Positions 11,533 to 22,860 of a stretch of DNA of 64,000 nucleotides are shown here, in pieces. The position numbers were made by a program, and so were the translations under genes. The DNA is taken from contig CM041465.1 in assembly GCA_023213395.1 (NCBI GenBank), positions 234,491,741-234,555,740 on the forward strand, given 5' to 3'. The stretch comes from Cycas panzhihuaensis. Its lineage: Eukaryota; Cycadophyta. Below the pieces are notes generated by a model that saw only the letters and a list, made by a program, of their open reading frames with translations, had not been told where the DNA came from and did not search any database. Numbering within the stretch: position 1 is the first letter of the stretch; each line of letters opens with the position of its first letter.

Positions 11533-12606
11533 TTAGACGATCACCTTGGTGATGTTACCAAGTAAGTAGTATCCGAACTTCTTAGTTGCATGGACCAAGG
11601 AGAGGCACTCCTTCTCGACAGGAGAATAGTTAAGTTCAGTAGCCACGAGGGTGCGACTGATGAAATAAATAGCTCTCTCAATTCCTGAGTTATCTTCTTG
11701 AGCTAACATAGCACCCAAGGATTCATCAGTCACTGAGGTGTACAGGACGAAGGGCCTATTGAATCGAGGAATCACTAGCATAGGAGCAGAAGTAAGGGCT
11801 TCCTTGAGTCCTTCGAAGGCCTTTTGGGTCTTGTCAGACCAGGCAAAAGGAGCTCCCTTCTTCAATAGGTTCATAAGGGGTTTAGCACTTACAACAAAGT
11901 CCACTAAGAACCGCCTGAAAAAACTGAGCCTACCTAGGAATGACTTAATCTATCGTTGGGTTCTAGGAGGCAGCATATCAAGGATTGCCCTAACCTTGTC
12001 AGGATTAATCTAAATTCCTTATTTAGACACAAGAAACCCAAGGAGTTTGCCTGAGGTAATGGCAAATACATACTTAAGCAGATTTAGACTGACATGATAC
12101 TTGTGACATCGTGAAAAGATGGCCCGCAAGTCAGACGGATGATGGGCCCTGACACGGGAGAGGCCCATCATATCATCCATGAAGATCTCTAATGTGTTAT
12201 CAATGAGGTCATGGAAGATGAAATGCATGGCTCTCTGGTAAGTAGCACCTACATTTTTAAGGCCAAAGGGCATTGCCTTGTAGGCAAATGTACCCCATGG
12301 TGTAGTGAAGGTCGTCTTGTGGCAGTCTTCAGGAGAAATTTGAATTTGGTTATAGTCAGAGAAGCTGTCCATTAAGGACATGACTTTGAATCCAGCGATA
12401 CGATCAATAATTTGATTGATAAAGGGGAGTGGGAAGTTGTCTTTAGGACAAGCATTGTTAATGTCGCAGAAATTGATACATATATGAATCGCCCCGTTCC
12501 TTTTAGTAATGGGGACGATATTAGAGACCCACTTAGGGTAGTCAATGGAAGTAATGAGCCCAGCGTCCAGAAGCTTCTCAACCTCTATCTTGACAGTGGC
12601 TGAGAG
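11533..12606 (-). pseudogene. Reverse transcriptase and RNase H of element B
   Basis: RT at 12606-12019 contains SIDYPKWVSNIVPI, the SDYNQIQISPED palm region, MPFGLKNVGATYQRAM and the catalytic IFMDDMM. The upper part is in a different phase state: a stop lies between the 12372-12606 piece and the long frame 12019-12381. RNase H at 11533-11904 contains WSDKTQKAFEGLKEAL and ELNYSPVEKECLSLVHATKK. Its first acidic position reads YTSVTDES, where Ty3 enzymes usually have an aspartate. Between RNase H and the integrase zinc region (11260-11530) there are only about 90 codons with stops, too few for an archaeal-type RNase H domain. Confidence 0.87.
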
Positions 12607-14157
12607 CTATGGGTAAAGGGGGCACTGCTTCTGGCATATAGGGCAGGCGCTAGGGATGGTGGTGAGATTATGGGTGACAATGGAGGGATCAATTCCCTTC
12701 ATGTCAGCATAATCCCACGCGAAAACATCCTGAAACTCCTGTAACAAAAAGGAGTACTCCCTTACTTCATCAGGAGAACATTCAATCCCAACCTTAATGA
12801 CCTTGCTGGGGGCCAAGACTATGTCTTGGGTTGCTCCCATGCACATGGCATTACCCTCCTCAAACTGGAGAGGGGCAAGGTCAACAGAAGGAGGTGGAAT
12901 AGGAGACGGGGTCAGATCAGTAAGTGTGGATCCAACTACATGGATCTTCTAGTAACTAAGCCTGTGGTGGCCAGAAGGCAAGTTAGGCGTAAAACCCGCT
13001 AGGTGCTCAAGTAGGGCTTCATCATCCTTGAAGTAATCCAACCCATGGATGACCTTACTTCAAGTAGATGAAGTGCTAGAGGAGGTAGAGGTAGTGAGAT
13101 CATGGTGGTTATTAGGCTGCCCAACTTCCTCACAAGACTTTGAAGGAGAGTCAAAAAGAGGCTCCTCGAAAGGAGCGAAAGGTAGTGCTTTGAAACTATC
13201 ACCTGTGAGAGATGATGAGAGAGAAGAACCAACAATGGACAAGTCAACATGAGCGATGACATATGACATGTAGGAGTGGCTATTCTTACTAAAAGGGGTT
13301 TTAGATGGAGATCTAGAATGAGATGGGCATGACCTACTGGTGTGAAGGAAAGAGACGGGGTGGAGACAATCCTCGTCTTCATCGTGTGACTCATCGTCAC
13401 TAAATGAAGTAAGATACCCATAGCTCCCAATGCCAATAGGAGCAAACTACGTGAGACTAGGGAAATAAGATGTGGGATCTTCTTCATACGGATTAGGTAT
13501 ACTAATAGAGCAAGCTGAGGCATGCGTAGAAGGACCTTGGTTTGCTGAATTAGCAAAGTGAGTTTGTTTGGTAAGTGGGCGTTCACGGGGAACCACTCTT
13601 ATTCACCCATCATAGACGAATTTAAGTTATCCCCAAAGAGTCAAATACACGACTCCCATTTGGTCGAGCCATGGATGACCTAGAAGGAGGTTGTAGTCGA
13701 CGTTAACGTCGAGGACTACAACATTGGCAAGGATAGTCTTGCCCTTAAGGATGAGCGGAATCACGACAGAACCCAAAGGGGTCTTCTCACTACCATCATA
13801 ACCTTGGCATTGCCATGGAATAGGTTCCAAGGCAGAAATACCAAGCTCTTGCATGGCATGCAAGGGCATGGCGTTCACGGAAGAACCGTTGTCGACAACA
13901 GTCCTTCAAAGGGTACAATCAGGTATATCGATAGTGATAGTGAATGGGAAGTTCCACTGACGTTCCCTTTCACCTGCGGGAGGAAGGTCCTTAGGATCAA
14001 ACGAAATAATAGGTTTGCGACTTTGGGTAATGCCCAAAGCATAAACAGGTACATCATTTGATCCTAAAGCTTCTAGGAGGAGGGTCTGTTGCTTGGGATA
14101 ACTCCTCAAAACGTCCATCAAGGACATTCCTACAGCAACGATATGAAGCTCGTCCAT
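12607..14157 (-). pseudogene. Protease and protease-RT linker of element B
   Basis: The protease block 13627-13878 starts close to the active site, VDNGSSVNAMPLHAMQELG (DNG variant), and contains LLLGHPWLDQMG. Immediately upstream, 13906-14157 encodes MDELHIVAVGMSLMDVLRSY. The linker 12607-13620 is serine- and acid-rich and ends with EVREYSFLLQEFQDVFAWDY just before RT; this last motif is a well-known pre-RT signature in plant Ty3 polyproteins. Several frameshifts are present. Spacing is the same as in A. Confidence 0.8.
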
Positions 14158-15640
14158 GATGGAGAAGGGCTTACTCTTCGTGGTAGGCTAGGTAAGTGCC
14201 CTTCAAAAATCATAATGACCCAGGCATACAGGAATAGCCTTGGGGAAGAGAGGTATTTCAAGAGGAGGGTTCTCTGGAAGAGGGTCAGAAGGAGCAGAAG
14301 AAGAAGCACCTGTTACTTCCTTGGTGGCCTGAGACTGCGTAAGGGCATAAGAGGGAGTCGCCTCAAGCAACTGGATCACCTTCTTCCCCTTATTCAGGGG
14401 CTACGAAGGTGATGAGGTACGATGGCTAGGGGAACGGGAGGAAGAGGACGAATCCCTAGTGCCCTTCCCTTTATCATAAGAAGGACAGGAATTAGGCGAT
14501 CTTTCTTAGTTCCAGCTATTCTTGGTTTGGGCATTGCGATTGCGTTCCCCATGTTTAGGGAACGGATCCTTGTAAATTGGTTAGTCCAAATTAGGCCTTG
14601 AGGCCTGTTTATGGGAAGAGTCGCATCAAGGGGCATCCTTAGGATGCTGGGCCCTGCAACGCAAGTCATCGTGGAAGCACTCCCCATGAATAGAGCACCA
14701 CTTCTTCTTAAGCGGGGGACCTAACTTCCTTGCTTGAGAGGACTAGGCATTTACATTCCTGGGGAGGGGAGCTTGAGTTATTTTTTGGACTTGTTTGTTG
14801 GATGTTGGGGATGAAGGGGCTTGGAGCTTAAGCTCCTTCATCATATGCTCAAACGAGAGTATGGCAGATGTGAGGAGGTCTAAGGTCCTCTCAGTTGGGT
14901 GAGAGGAAGACCTGATAGGTTGTGAAGGTTTGGTATCTTTAGTTGAAGGTAGTGCCTCATGTCGCTGTGAGGGCTTAAGAGGTTTCTTGAGTCTGGCTTG
15001 GATCTCAATAGCCTCCAACGTTAAGCACTTGGCGATCATGGAGTTGTATGTGGTTGCCCCCATTTTAAGGACTTCCATATGTACTTCAGGACGAAGTGCA
15101 TTAACAAAGAGATCTCTCTTGAACTCCTTGGGCAATGTTGCCTGAGTGGAGTGAAGCAAGTCATGGAATCGCCTCACAAAGTCATGATTCATCTCATCGT
15201 GACCTTATTTCAACGATAAGATGGATTTCATTCCACTCTCGAATGGATGGGCTATATCAAAATAGTTGATAAACTTGTCCACCAATTACTGGAATGAATA
15301 AATAGAGTGGGCAGGGAGACGGTAAAACCACTTAAGGGCATCACCCTGCAAGGATTATAGAAACAATTTTATTAGGATGTGGTCATATGCCCATTAGTCT
15401 ATGCACACCATAGAGAAACTATGCACATGCTTATCTGGGTCTTGTGACGAAGTTCCGTCAAATCTAGGAACTTCAGGAGGATGAGGTGGCAGATTGGTTT
15501 TTAACGCCTCAACGGATAAAGGCATTGATCTATAGTCCATGAAGGGACGTGCCCTCACATGGGCCATAGGATCAACGAATGATGTAGTAGGTAGTGAACA
15601 AGGAGCAGACGGGGGTGACACATCCATTCCTCCTTAAGGA
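14158..15640 (-). pseudogene. Gag capsid region of element B
   Basis: The block 14743-15192 (149 codons) reads MNHDFVRRFHDLLHSTQATL and continues through ALRPEVHMEVLKMGATTYNS. Just upstream come the typical gag motifs PRFDGTSSQDPDKHVHSF (about 15460) and GDALKWFYRLPAHSI (about 15330), broken by TAG/TAA stops. Downstream (14158-14740) is a basic serine-rich stretch with KWCSIHGE and a histidine/cysteine pattern that may be a degenerate zinc-binding segment. It corresponds to the retrotransposon gag family of Ty3 elements. Confidence 0.83.
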
Positions 15641-16668
15641 AACACCCCTTACTGAGAGGGGACTTGAGGATAAGTGCCTTGGAAGGGAGTCGGGTTCCCT
15701 TGTGAAGGCATGGCAAAAGGGATTACACTAGATGATGGAAAAGATGGATGTGGAATTAGGTTTTGCCCATATGGGCCTCCCGTAGGTGGGGCAACCCTAT
15801 ATGGGTGTAACGGATCCACCCCATAAGCTGGGAGGTGGCTTCCCCTACCCTACCCCCAAGGTTGAGAAGTATACCCTGGGGGGAAGTAAAAGGAAGCCCC
15901 AATAGATTGATTTTGAGGGTGTGTGGGAGCGGGTCCCACATGACTAATGGTTGGAGGGTTAGTAGGACTGGCAGGCCTACTAGGAAAAGTATGTGCCACA
16001 TTAGGGAATGGCACATTAGTTTGGCTAGGGAAGGGTATGCTAACCTTCAACTGAGGGAAAGACATACTATAGGAAGATCCTGAAATGCTAGGATCTCGGC
16101 GGGAGATGGAAGGTGCAATATGTGTCCCTACAACAGGAATAGGAAAAGAGTGGGACACATGCATAGGCACGAAGGGATTGGTCATTATAGGAAGAGTAGA
16201 TGAGGATGAAGAAAGTGGGGGAGGAGTGGAAGAAGAAGAGACTCCTCTATGAAAAGCATCCTCAAACCATCTAAGACGTGGTTGGAAGCGAGCAGCGTGA
16301 CGGCACTCGTTAAAGGCTTCAACCATATCAGCCAGAGGGGTGTCTACGTGCTCGTAAGAGGTAGATGGGACCTCGAACAGAGTAGATCCCTTCGGACGTT
16401 CCTCATAAGAGTCACCAACTGAGTGGTAAATCTCAAGAGGAAAAGACCCTTCTACCACATGGATAGAGGGATGGGTGTCAAGCAAGTGATGTTGGTCACC
16501 CGGGTAATAAATATAATCATCACCCTCTTGGGTGGATCCTGGAATAGAAGAAAGAAAATCATGGGTTTCCAAAGATGAGGTGTGGTAGGCCCAATCAGAA
16601 GAGTATCCCTCCATAGTTAAATCAGAATCTGACAAAGGAAGAGGACGATACTCAGGGTCTTCTAACAA
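15641..16668 (-). pseudogene. N-terminal gag extension of element B
   Basis: The block 15850-16668 is the longest open frame in the window (272 codons). It starts MLEDPEYRPLPLSDSDLTME and is rich in Ser, Pro and His. It contains DMVEAFNECRHAARFQPR, also seen in A, and ends near PPGYTSQPWG, where a frame change leads into the capsid part. I recognise no domain in it. Its position directly after the leader makes it the start of the polyprotein. The homologous frame in A is 5788-6378. Confidence 0.75.
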
Positions 16669-16857
16669 TGGAGGTAGACCATGTAAGCAACAAGAGAAGC
16701 GTCATATGCAAGGTCAACCAACACTGTTAAGAAAAGGAAAGGGCGATAAAGGCACACGCATTGGGGGATGCCTAACGAAGAGAAGGAAGTAGGAAAAAAA
16801 CCACAAAGATATAGCAAAACCAACGGAAGAGAGTAAAAACTAGCTCCCTTACGAGCA
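16669..16857 (-). other. Untranslated leader of element B
   Basis: Short purine-rich leader between the primer site and the first gag ATG. It is colinear with 6379-6629 in A. No other feature seen. Confidence 0.55.
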
Positions 16858-16877
16858 GATCCCCAATATGGTCACCA
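16858..16877 (-). other. Primer-binding site of element B (tRNA-Asp type)
   Basis: The complement reads TGGTGACCATATTGGGGATC. It keeps TGG at the start and GGGGATC at the end of the common plant Ty3 tRNA-Asp primer site (from memory TGGCGCCGTTGCCGGGGA), with mismatches between. It is one base from the LTR edge at 16879, as expected. Confidence 0.65.
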
Positions 16878-16878
16878 G

Positions 16879-19600
16879 TGGACGCGTGTCTACGGGATAG
16901 CTACCTAACTGAGTAGGAGTGGTAAGGGCGGTTGATGGCACAATTGAGAAAAGGCCTACAAGTAGGGCAAATACCACATAGGGTGCCCTGTGTGCCAGAG
17001 CATGAGTTCGGGACCTGCAAATGGAATCTAGCTACCTAGAAGTGGTTCCCCACTTCAAACAAGGAGGAAAGGCACAGGGTTAGCCTGGGTTGACCTAAGT
17101 GAAGGATCCTCCCACCTTTGGATGGCCGGAAGGAGAAGGATAAAACCCTTCAAGGGTTTCCCTAGAGAAAAGGGAAACAAAGAAAGGGTAGGCAAGTGAA
17201 TGGACTACGAATGGGATCTCCTCAGCTACCCGGCTAGGTGGAAAACTGAGAGAATACAAAGGGAATAACCAAAGGGAAGAGGTTATGGTGTGTGTAAGCA
17301 AACTAACTAAGCAAGTAAGTTGGTGAAGTAAGGGGGAAGTTTGCAAGAGAGAAGAGGAAAAGGTAAAAGGGGAGGACTTCCTAAGATCTTTTTCTACGGC
17401 AAATATAATGTAGGAAATAAAGTGAACAAAATGTAAACCAAGACGGAGGTTGATTTCCCTTTCTCTTTCCGATGAGCTAATTACTATTGTACTAAAACAC
17501 AAAAGAAAAAAGGGAAACGGGAGTAGAGCAAGAGTATGTACCTGGAATAGAGGCATGATGAAGTGACGGCGTTCCCACGAGGCACTCAAAGTTGCTCCAT
17601 AAAGCACAGCAGACATGAAGGATTGCGGTAGACCGGAATGTGGGGCTTCCTTACCTTCCCTGAAAATAGTACTAAAGTACCAAGAAGGGAAAGGAAAGGA
17701 ACAAAATACTAGTAAAATAAAATACTAAAGTAAAACATAAAGGGAAGCACTTACCCACAAAGGAGGAAAGAGGAATGGATCCTTTGCATCCTCCACGCAC
17801 TTACAAGTAAATGACAATATCCCCCTTTCTGGAGAAAGGGTGCTAGCATACAATGGAAAATCCTAACAAGACATGTCTATATGAGACAAACATAAACTTA
17901 AGTACATGCACGTTAGTATCCAACACTACAATGATAAATTGTAATAAAAATAACCAAAGTAAAAGACAAGTGAACTGGTAAGCCTCGAAGTGGCCCACCT
18001 CCCGCAAGGAACAACCCTACCCTTCCTCAAGGAGCCACAAGGCAACGAGGGTACGATAGCACAAGAAGGCTAAAAATAGAGGCAAAAGGGTCAAAATGGG
18101 CCCAAAAAGATCCACAACAAACTGGGGTGCTATGAGAAGCAAACCAGGTTGCCAGGGAAAAAGTTGGGCAAGGGACAAGTAGCCAGGGCTTATGTGAGTT
18201 GCCCAGATTGAGATATAAGACTTTAAACCAGTGCTGCAACATGTGAAAGCACTGATTGCAGTGACTAAAAATAACCTAACAAACCCTTGTTTCACTGCTA
18301 AGAGCAACACGGGGCAAAGGGGAAGGTTTGGGGGGCAGAGAGCCTCTTGAGGAGCATGGAAAGTGGTGCAGAATCCACCCAGCTCTTACCCAAATACTAT
18401 GTAACCCCTCTTTGCCACTATCTTGAGAAAGAAACGTAGGAAAGGAGGCCCTAATGGCAGAGAAAGGACAGCCCAAAGTAAGACAAAATAACCTTCAAAG
18501 AGTAGACCAAGAAGAACTAGGGATGACATGCAAAACAAGGCATAAATTGGATAAGAAAGCAACTTAAACCAATAAATACCTGAGAAAGAGAGGAGAGGCT
18601 TTTGCCTCAGTCAAGTGCTACTAAAAGAAGGCTACGAAATCTGTCAAAGAGCTATGGAATAGTAGGTTTGGAACCCCTGCTAATGAGTTTGAAGGAAACG
18701 CCAGCACTTTGAGGATGCTTGATGGCTGCCTGAGCGAAGAAATGCTGAGATCTCTCCAAAGAGCCCTCTCCAAGGCGTGTGAGGGGCTGGGAAGATGTCC
18801 TAGCCATACCAAAGGAGAGCTAGGCACTAGAGGAGAGGAGCAGGTCCTGTAGCAGTAGTGGAGCAGTAGGGAATAGTAGAGCACTAGGCGTTTTTCCTTG
18901 AGAAGCATTTAAAAATTGAGTAAAAGATCCTAAAAATGACTTAGAGAGGACTTAAATACCCAGCCTAAACCCTAAACGAGCGATTAGAGTACAACTGGCA
19001 GTGAGTTAAGTCGCGAAACACGTGGCAGTTTCACAATAAATGCGAAATTACCACGATGGTTTTTAAAAAATAATTTGAGACAATCGTCCCGCTATAAATT
19101 TTGCAGTACCACAGAATTTGCAGTGGTACCACGAATTTTACTGCGGCACAGAACCAAAAACCAAATCTGGCCTAAATAGCTAGCTTGGGTTGTGGGCCAA
19201 TGACTGAGGAGGCTGATGGGAGGCTAAGACACCTACCCAAGGGCAGATAAGCCAACAAACGAGTCAAGAAGAGCAAAAATAAGACTCAATAGATGTGACA
19301 AGTCAACCAAATAATGACGAGTCATCACACGGGTAGGGGTGACATGATCCAAATGGATCTCGAGGTGAGTAGGGCAAAATGCGAGAAGTGAAATGGCCAT
19401 TGGGGTATCACACTCACTGGGAATGTGCCCCCGTTATAGTCGTCATAGGCTGAATAAGTGTAGATGACGACAAGATCATCCATGAGATCACAACATGTAA
19501 GCATACATTCATCTCAAAAGAAATCAATGATAAGGTGAGAAGCATACTTGCACTTACCTGAGTCGATAACTTCGTATCTATTCCCAGAAGCCAGAAAACA
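16879..19600 (-). repeat. 5' LTR of element B (about 2.7 kb)
   Basis: Homologous throughout to 6650-9223. The plus-strand edges are TG at 16879 and ACA at 19598-19600. The outer edge is confirmed because the next base begins element E sequence, which can be followed in the other E LTR at about 54553. The edge CAGAAGCCAGAAAACA matches GGGAGCTGGGAAACA in A and TAGCCAGGAAATA in the solo LTR ending at 58692. Confidence 0.88.
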
Positions 19601-19834
19601 GAGTCTAAACATCACCCTTTTACCTTTCTATCAAAAATCAATGTAGAAATATCTTTATAAGCTCATCAAAATTCATAAGTTACTCTTTTTGTTTTATCAC
19701 ATAATTTGCTCCTCTCCTTAAAAGCTCTCCCTTATATCACAAAGCTCTCCTTATATCACAAAGCTCTCACTCCTAGAATCCCTATGTTTAAAGTAAAAAC
19801 CAAAAAAGATATCTTCTTCTTTCATAGTTTCTAG
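19601..19834 (-). repeat. Fragment of the 3' LTR of element E (between B and K)
   Basis: GAGTCTAAACATCACCCTTT here matches GAGTCTAAGCATAACCCTTC at about 54552, and the similarity continues through the AAGCTCTC-rich stretch to ATAGTTTCTAG. It ends where Copia element K begins at 19835. The last five bases TCTAG are the likely target duplication of K. Confidence 0.85.
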
Positions 19835-20177
19835 TGATGGATTCAAAGGAGAAGAGTAGGATATTAGATTGCATACATCTTATGTTAACTAGTGATTTCC
19901 AAAGTTGGCAGTGTTAAAAAATACCAGGGAAGTATTCCCACCCTTTAAATAAAAATTTGGAAAGGCAGCAAGCACCATTACCTAACATGTATGTTAGCTG
20001 ATAAATATTTAAATAATATTAAAAAAATAACAATAATAAATAATGCACGTACCTTAATAATTTACGTCAGCTCTATGTGGCTATTAGGAGGCTCTAGGTG
20101 CCCTAGGCGGCATCAAAGGTGGCTTTAAGGGGCCCTAGATGCATGATTCTTTAGTAACATTGGGGTTAGTCCTAACA
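19835..20177 (-). repeat. 3' LTR of element K
   Basis: Matches 32181-32506 end to end: TGATGGATT at one edge, GGGGTTAGTCCTAACA at the other. The plus-strand bases just above it (TTCTCCTCCAT, 20178-20188) are the complement of the polypurine tract. Confidence 0.9.
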
Positions 20178-21720
20178 TTCTCCTCCATAAGCCCAATGCG
20201 GATGACTCCTAAACTTTCTCTGAACTTCTAGAATTTAATCTTTCCTAAAGCCTTTAAAAAAATATCTGTTGTCTGATTTTTGGTGTTCTAATAAGCTAGC
20301 TCGATCTCGTTTTCTTATACAAGTTCCTAAATGAAGTGATGTTAAGTCTCAATATATTTTGTTCTACTGTGGAATACTAGATTTTTGGCCATTTAGATAG
20401 TGCTTTGATTGTCACACCAAATTCTAGTAGGACCTTGCAATTTAATTTGAAAATATTGATTTATAAGCTCCTGCAACTGCTGTTGATCCCATACTAAATA
20501 CATAACTCGTTGTAGACTTTTTATCATCAATATCACTTACCTAATCTGAATCTGTATAGCTAATCAACTAAAATTTAGATACAACTTTGTAATATAACCT
20601 AAAGTCTGGAGTCCCTTTAAGGTATCTAAGAATTCTTTTGGGAGCTTGCCAATGGGAGGTCTTTGGATCCTACATGAACCTGGATACAACATTAATTGAA
20701 TCTGTTATATCTGGTAGATGTCAAATATATTAGGCTGCCAATGAGCTGTCTATAGAGAGTTGGATCAACCAAAGTCGAATCATCTATCTTAGATAGTTTG
20801 ATTCTAGTTTCTATTGAGATTGCCAATGGTTTGGAATCTATCATTCTGAACCTTTGTAGTAGATCCAATACATATTTGCATTGAGAGATGAAGATTTCTT
20901 GTTTGCCCTACCAGACATCCAATCCTAGGAAGTAATGCATGAGGCATAAGTTTTTAATCTCGAATTCCTTACACATAGCATCTTTAAATTGATATGAAAG
21001 ATAGAAGTCGTTTATGGTATAGACTAGGTCATCCATATTAAGACCTACAATCAAGATTGAACTTCCCTTGATTTGAGTGTATAAGTTTGGATCTACTTGA
21101 GATCTCTCAAATCTTTAATCTCTAAAATACTTATTTATGTGAGAATGCTAAGCCTTAGGTGCTTATTTTAGACCATATAATTCCTTTTTTAACTTGTACA
21201 CTTTGTTCTCTTCCCCCCTGACTTCAAAATTGAGGGGTTGAGTGACATATATATCTTCTTTGATATATCTATTTAGGAAAATAATTTTAATATCCATTTG
21301 ATAAACTTTCTAACCCATTTGAGTGGCTAAACTCATCATCATTCGAACAGATTCCATCCTAGCAATAGGGAAAAATATTTCTGTATAATCTATACCTTCT
21401 CTTTAAGCATATCCTTTTGCAACCAATCTAGCTTTATATTTGTCAATGGAGCCATCTGAGTGGAACTTGGTATTATAGACACATTTGGTGTTAATATCTT
21501 TTTTCTTTGGTGGTAAATCAACAAGTTCCCATGTATCATTCTTAACAAGGGACTTATATTCCTCTTCCATGGCTTTCTATCAACATTCATGTTGATTAGA
21601 CTCAACAAAGGTTTGAGGCTCATGAGTTTCTACTACCTTGCTCATTAGGGCAAAGTTGACCCTATGTGAGTGTGTGGATCTTCTATTGCTATCTAAGATA
21701 TTTCCCAAGTCATGGCTGTG
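20178..21720 (-). pseudogene. Reverse transcriptase and RNase H of element K
   Basis: Copia-type RT. The N-terminal part is at 21390-21690, where a block corresponds to the region ending in KARLVAKGY in Copia enzymes (family knowledge); here it reads KLDWLQKDM in one frame. The palm catalytic site at about 21030 reads LNMDDLVYT, where functional copies usually have YVDD. RNase H occupies roughly 20200-20650 and ends near DIFLKALGKIKF, a close relative of the Copia C-terminal signature. Frames change repeatedly and stops are frequent, so no active enzyme is encoded. Confidence 0.83.
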
Positions 21721-22860
21721 ATGAACCCATTTAGGTAGTTGTTGTGGAGGAGGTTGAGATGAAGTTCTCTCCCTAGTTGGTTCCTAGATACTTCTCCATA
21801 TAGGAGGTACATATTTGGACTTACATGATATGTTAAATTTAATGGTAATCTCCTTCATCTTTTCCTAATTATCTTGGTAGTAGGTGTCTTCATAAAATTT
21901 GACGTCTCTACTCACCATAACTTTTCTTGATTTTAGATCATAGAGCTTGTAGAATTTAGAAGATTCACTATAGCCAATAAATATACATTTGACACAATGG
22001 TCATCCAACTCGGTTCTTCTTTGATCAGGAATATGGGCATATACTAGACATCCAAATACCCTGAGATGATGTATACTTGGTTTATAACTAGTCCATGCTT
22101 CTTCTAGAGTTTTCTACCTAAGCGCTTTGGTGGAACATCTATTAAGTAGGTAGACATCTATATGAACTGCTTCAACCCAAAATTCATGGCCCAAGTTCTT
22201 ATCCTTAAGAATACATCTTTCCATTTTAACAATAGTTTGATTCTTTCTTTTCACTATACTATTTTGTTGTGGGGTGTAGGGGGGGTGGTGAATTATCTTC
22301 TAATCCTATGATGGATATAATAGTCCTTGAAATTATTAGATGTAAACTCCCCCCCATTATATAATCTTAGTGATAGGATGTGATATCCACTTTGTCACTC
22401 TACAAAGGTTTTGAAGTCAACAAAATTATCGAAAGCATCTGATTTATATCTTAGAAAGAAAACCCATGTCTTCCTTGTGAAGTCATCAATGAATGTGATA
22501 AAATAGTTTACACCTACTAAGGAGGGAGCAGTCATAGGTCCACAAATATTTGTGTATACCAATTGAAGAGGGGTAGATGCTCGATGACTATAATCTGGAA
22601 AGCTTTCTCTGTGGTGTTTACCAAGAAGGTATCCATCACACAAGTTTTTATTGACATCAATGTGTGGTGAACCATTAACCATGTCTAACCTTTTCATGAG
22701 AGCTAAGTTGTTGTAGTTAAGATGATCAAACCTTTTATGCCATAAATCACTATCCATGGTAGTTAAAGTTCTAAGGACATAGGTATCTGAAGGAGTGAGG
22801 ATAAGCTTAAATAGACGATCCTTAGTCATTTTTCCTTTGGCAATAATAGCTTTATTTTTC
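21721..22860 (-). pseudogene. Integrase of element K
   Basis: The open block 22395-22829 (144 codons) starts in the pre-integrase zinc region: LWHKRFDHLNYNNLALMKRL, then the Cys/His context NLCDGYLLGKHHRESF, where one cysteine has become tyrosine. The core follows with YTNICGPM (first aspartate position replaced by asparagine) and YFITFIDDFTRKTWVFFLRY. The second half of the core and the C-terminal region (21721-22390) are in other frames with stops. The fold is the Copia integrase type. Confidence 0.85.

Larger units (their letters stand above)
9224..19600 (-). mobile_element. Element B: Tat-like Ty3 retrotransposon, second copy
   Basis: Minus-strand element with 5' LTR 16879-19600, primer site 16858-16877, gag, protease, RT, RNase H and integrase ending at 10039. 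It is colinear with A but CG-poor: many sites that read CG in A read CA or TG in B. Its right edge is exact, because the flank GAGTCTAAACATCACCC continues as element E sequence (homologous to about 54553 onward), so B was inserted into the 3' LTR of E. Most domains remain readable in long blocks but are interrupted by stops and shifts. Tat/Ogre elements often carry a second, archaeal-type RNase H between RNase H and integrase; only a short linker is present here. Confidence 0.88.
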
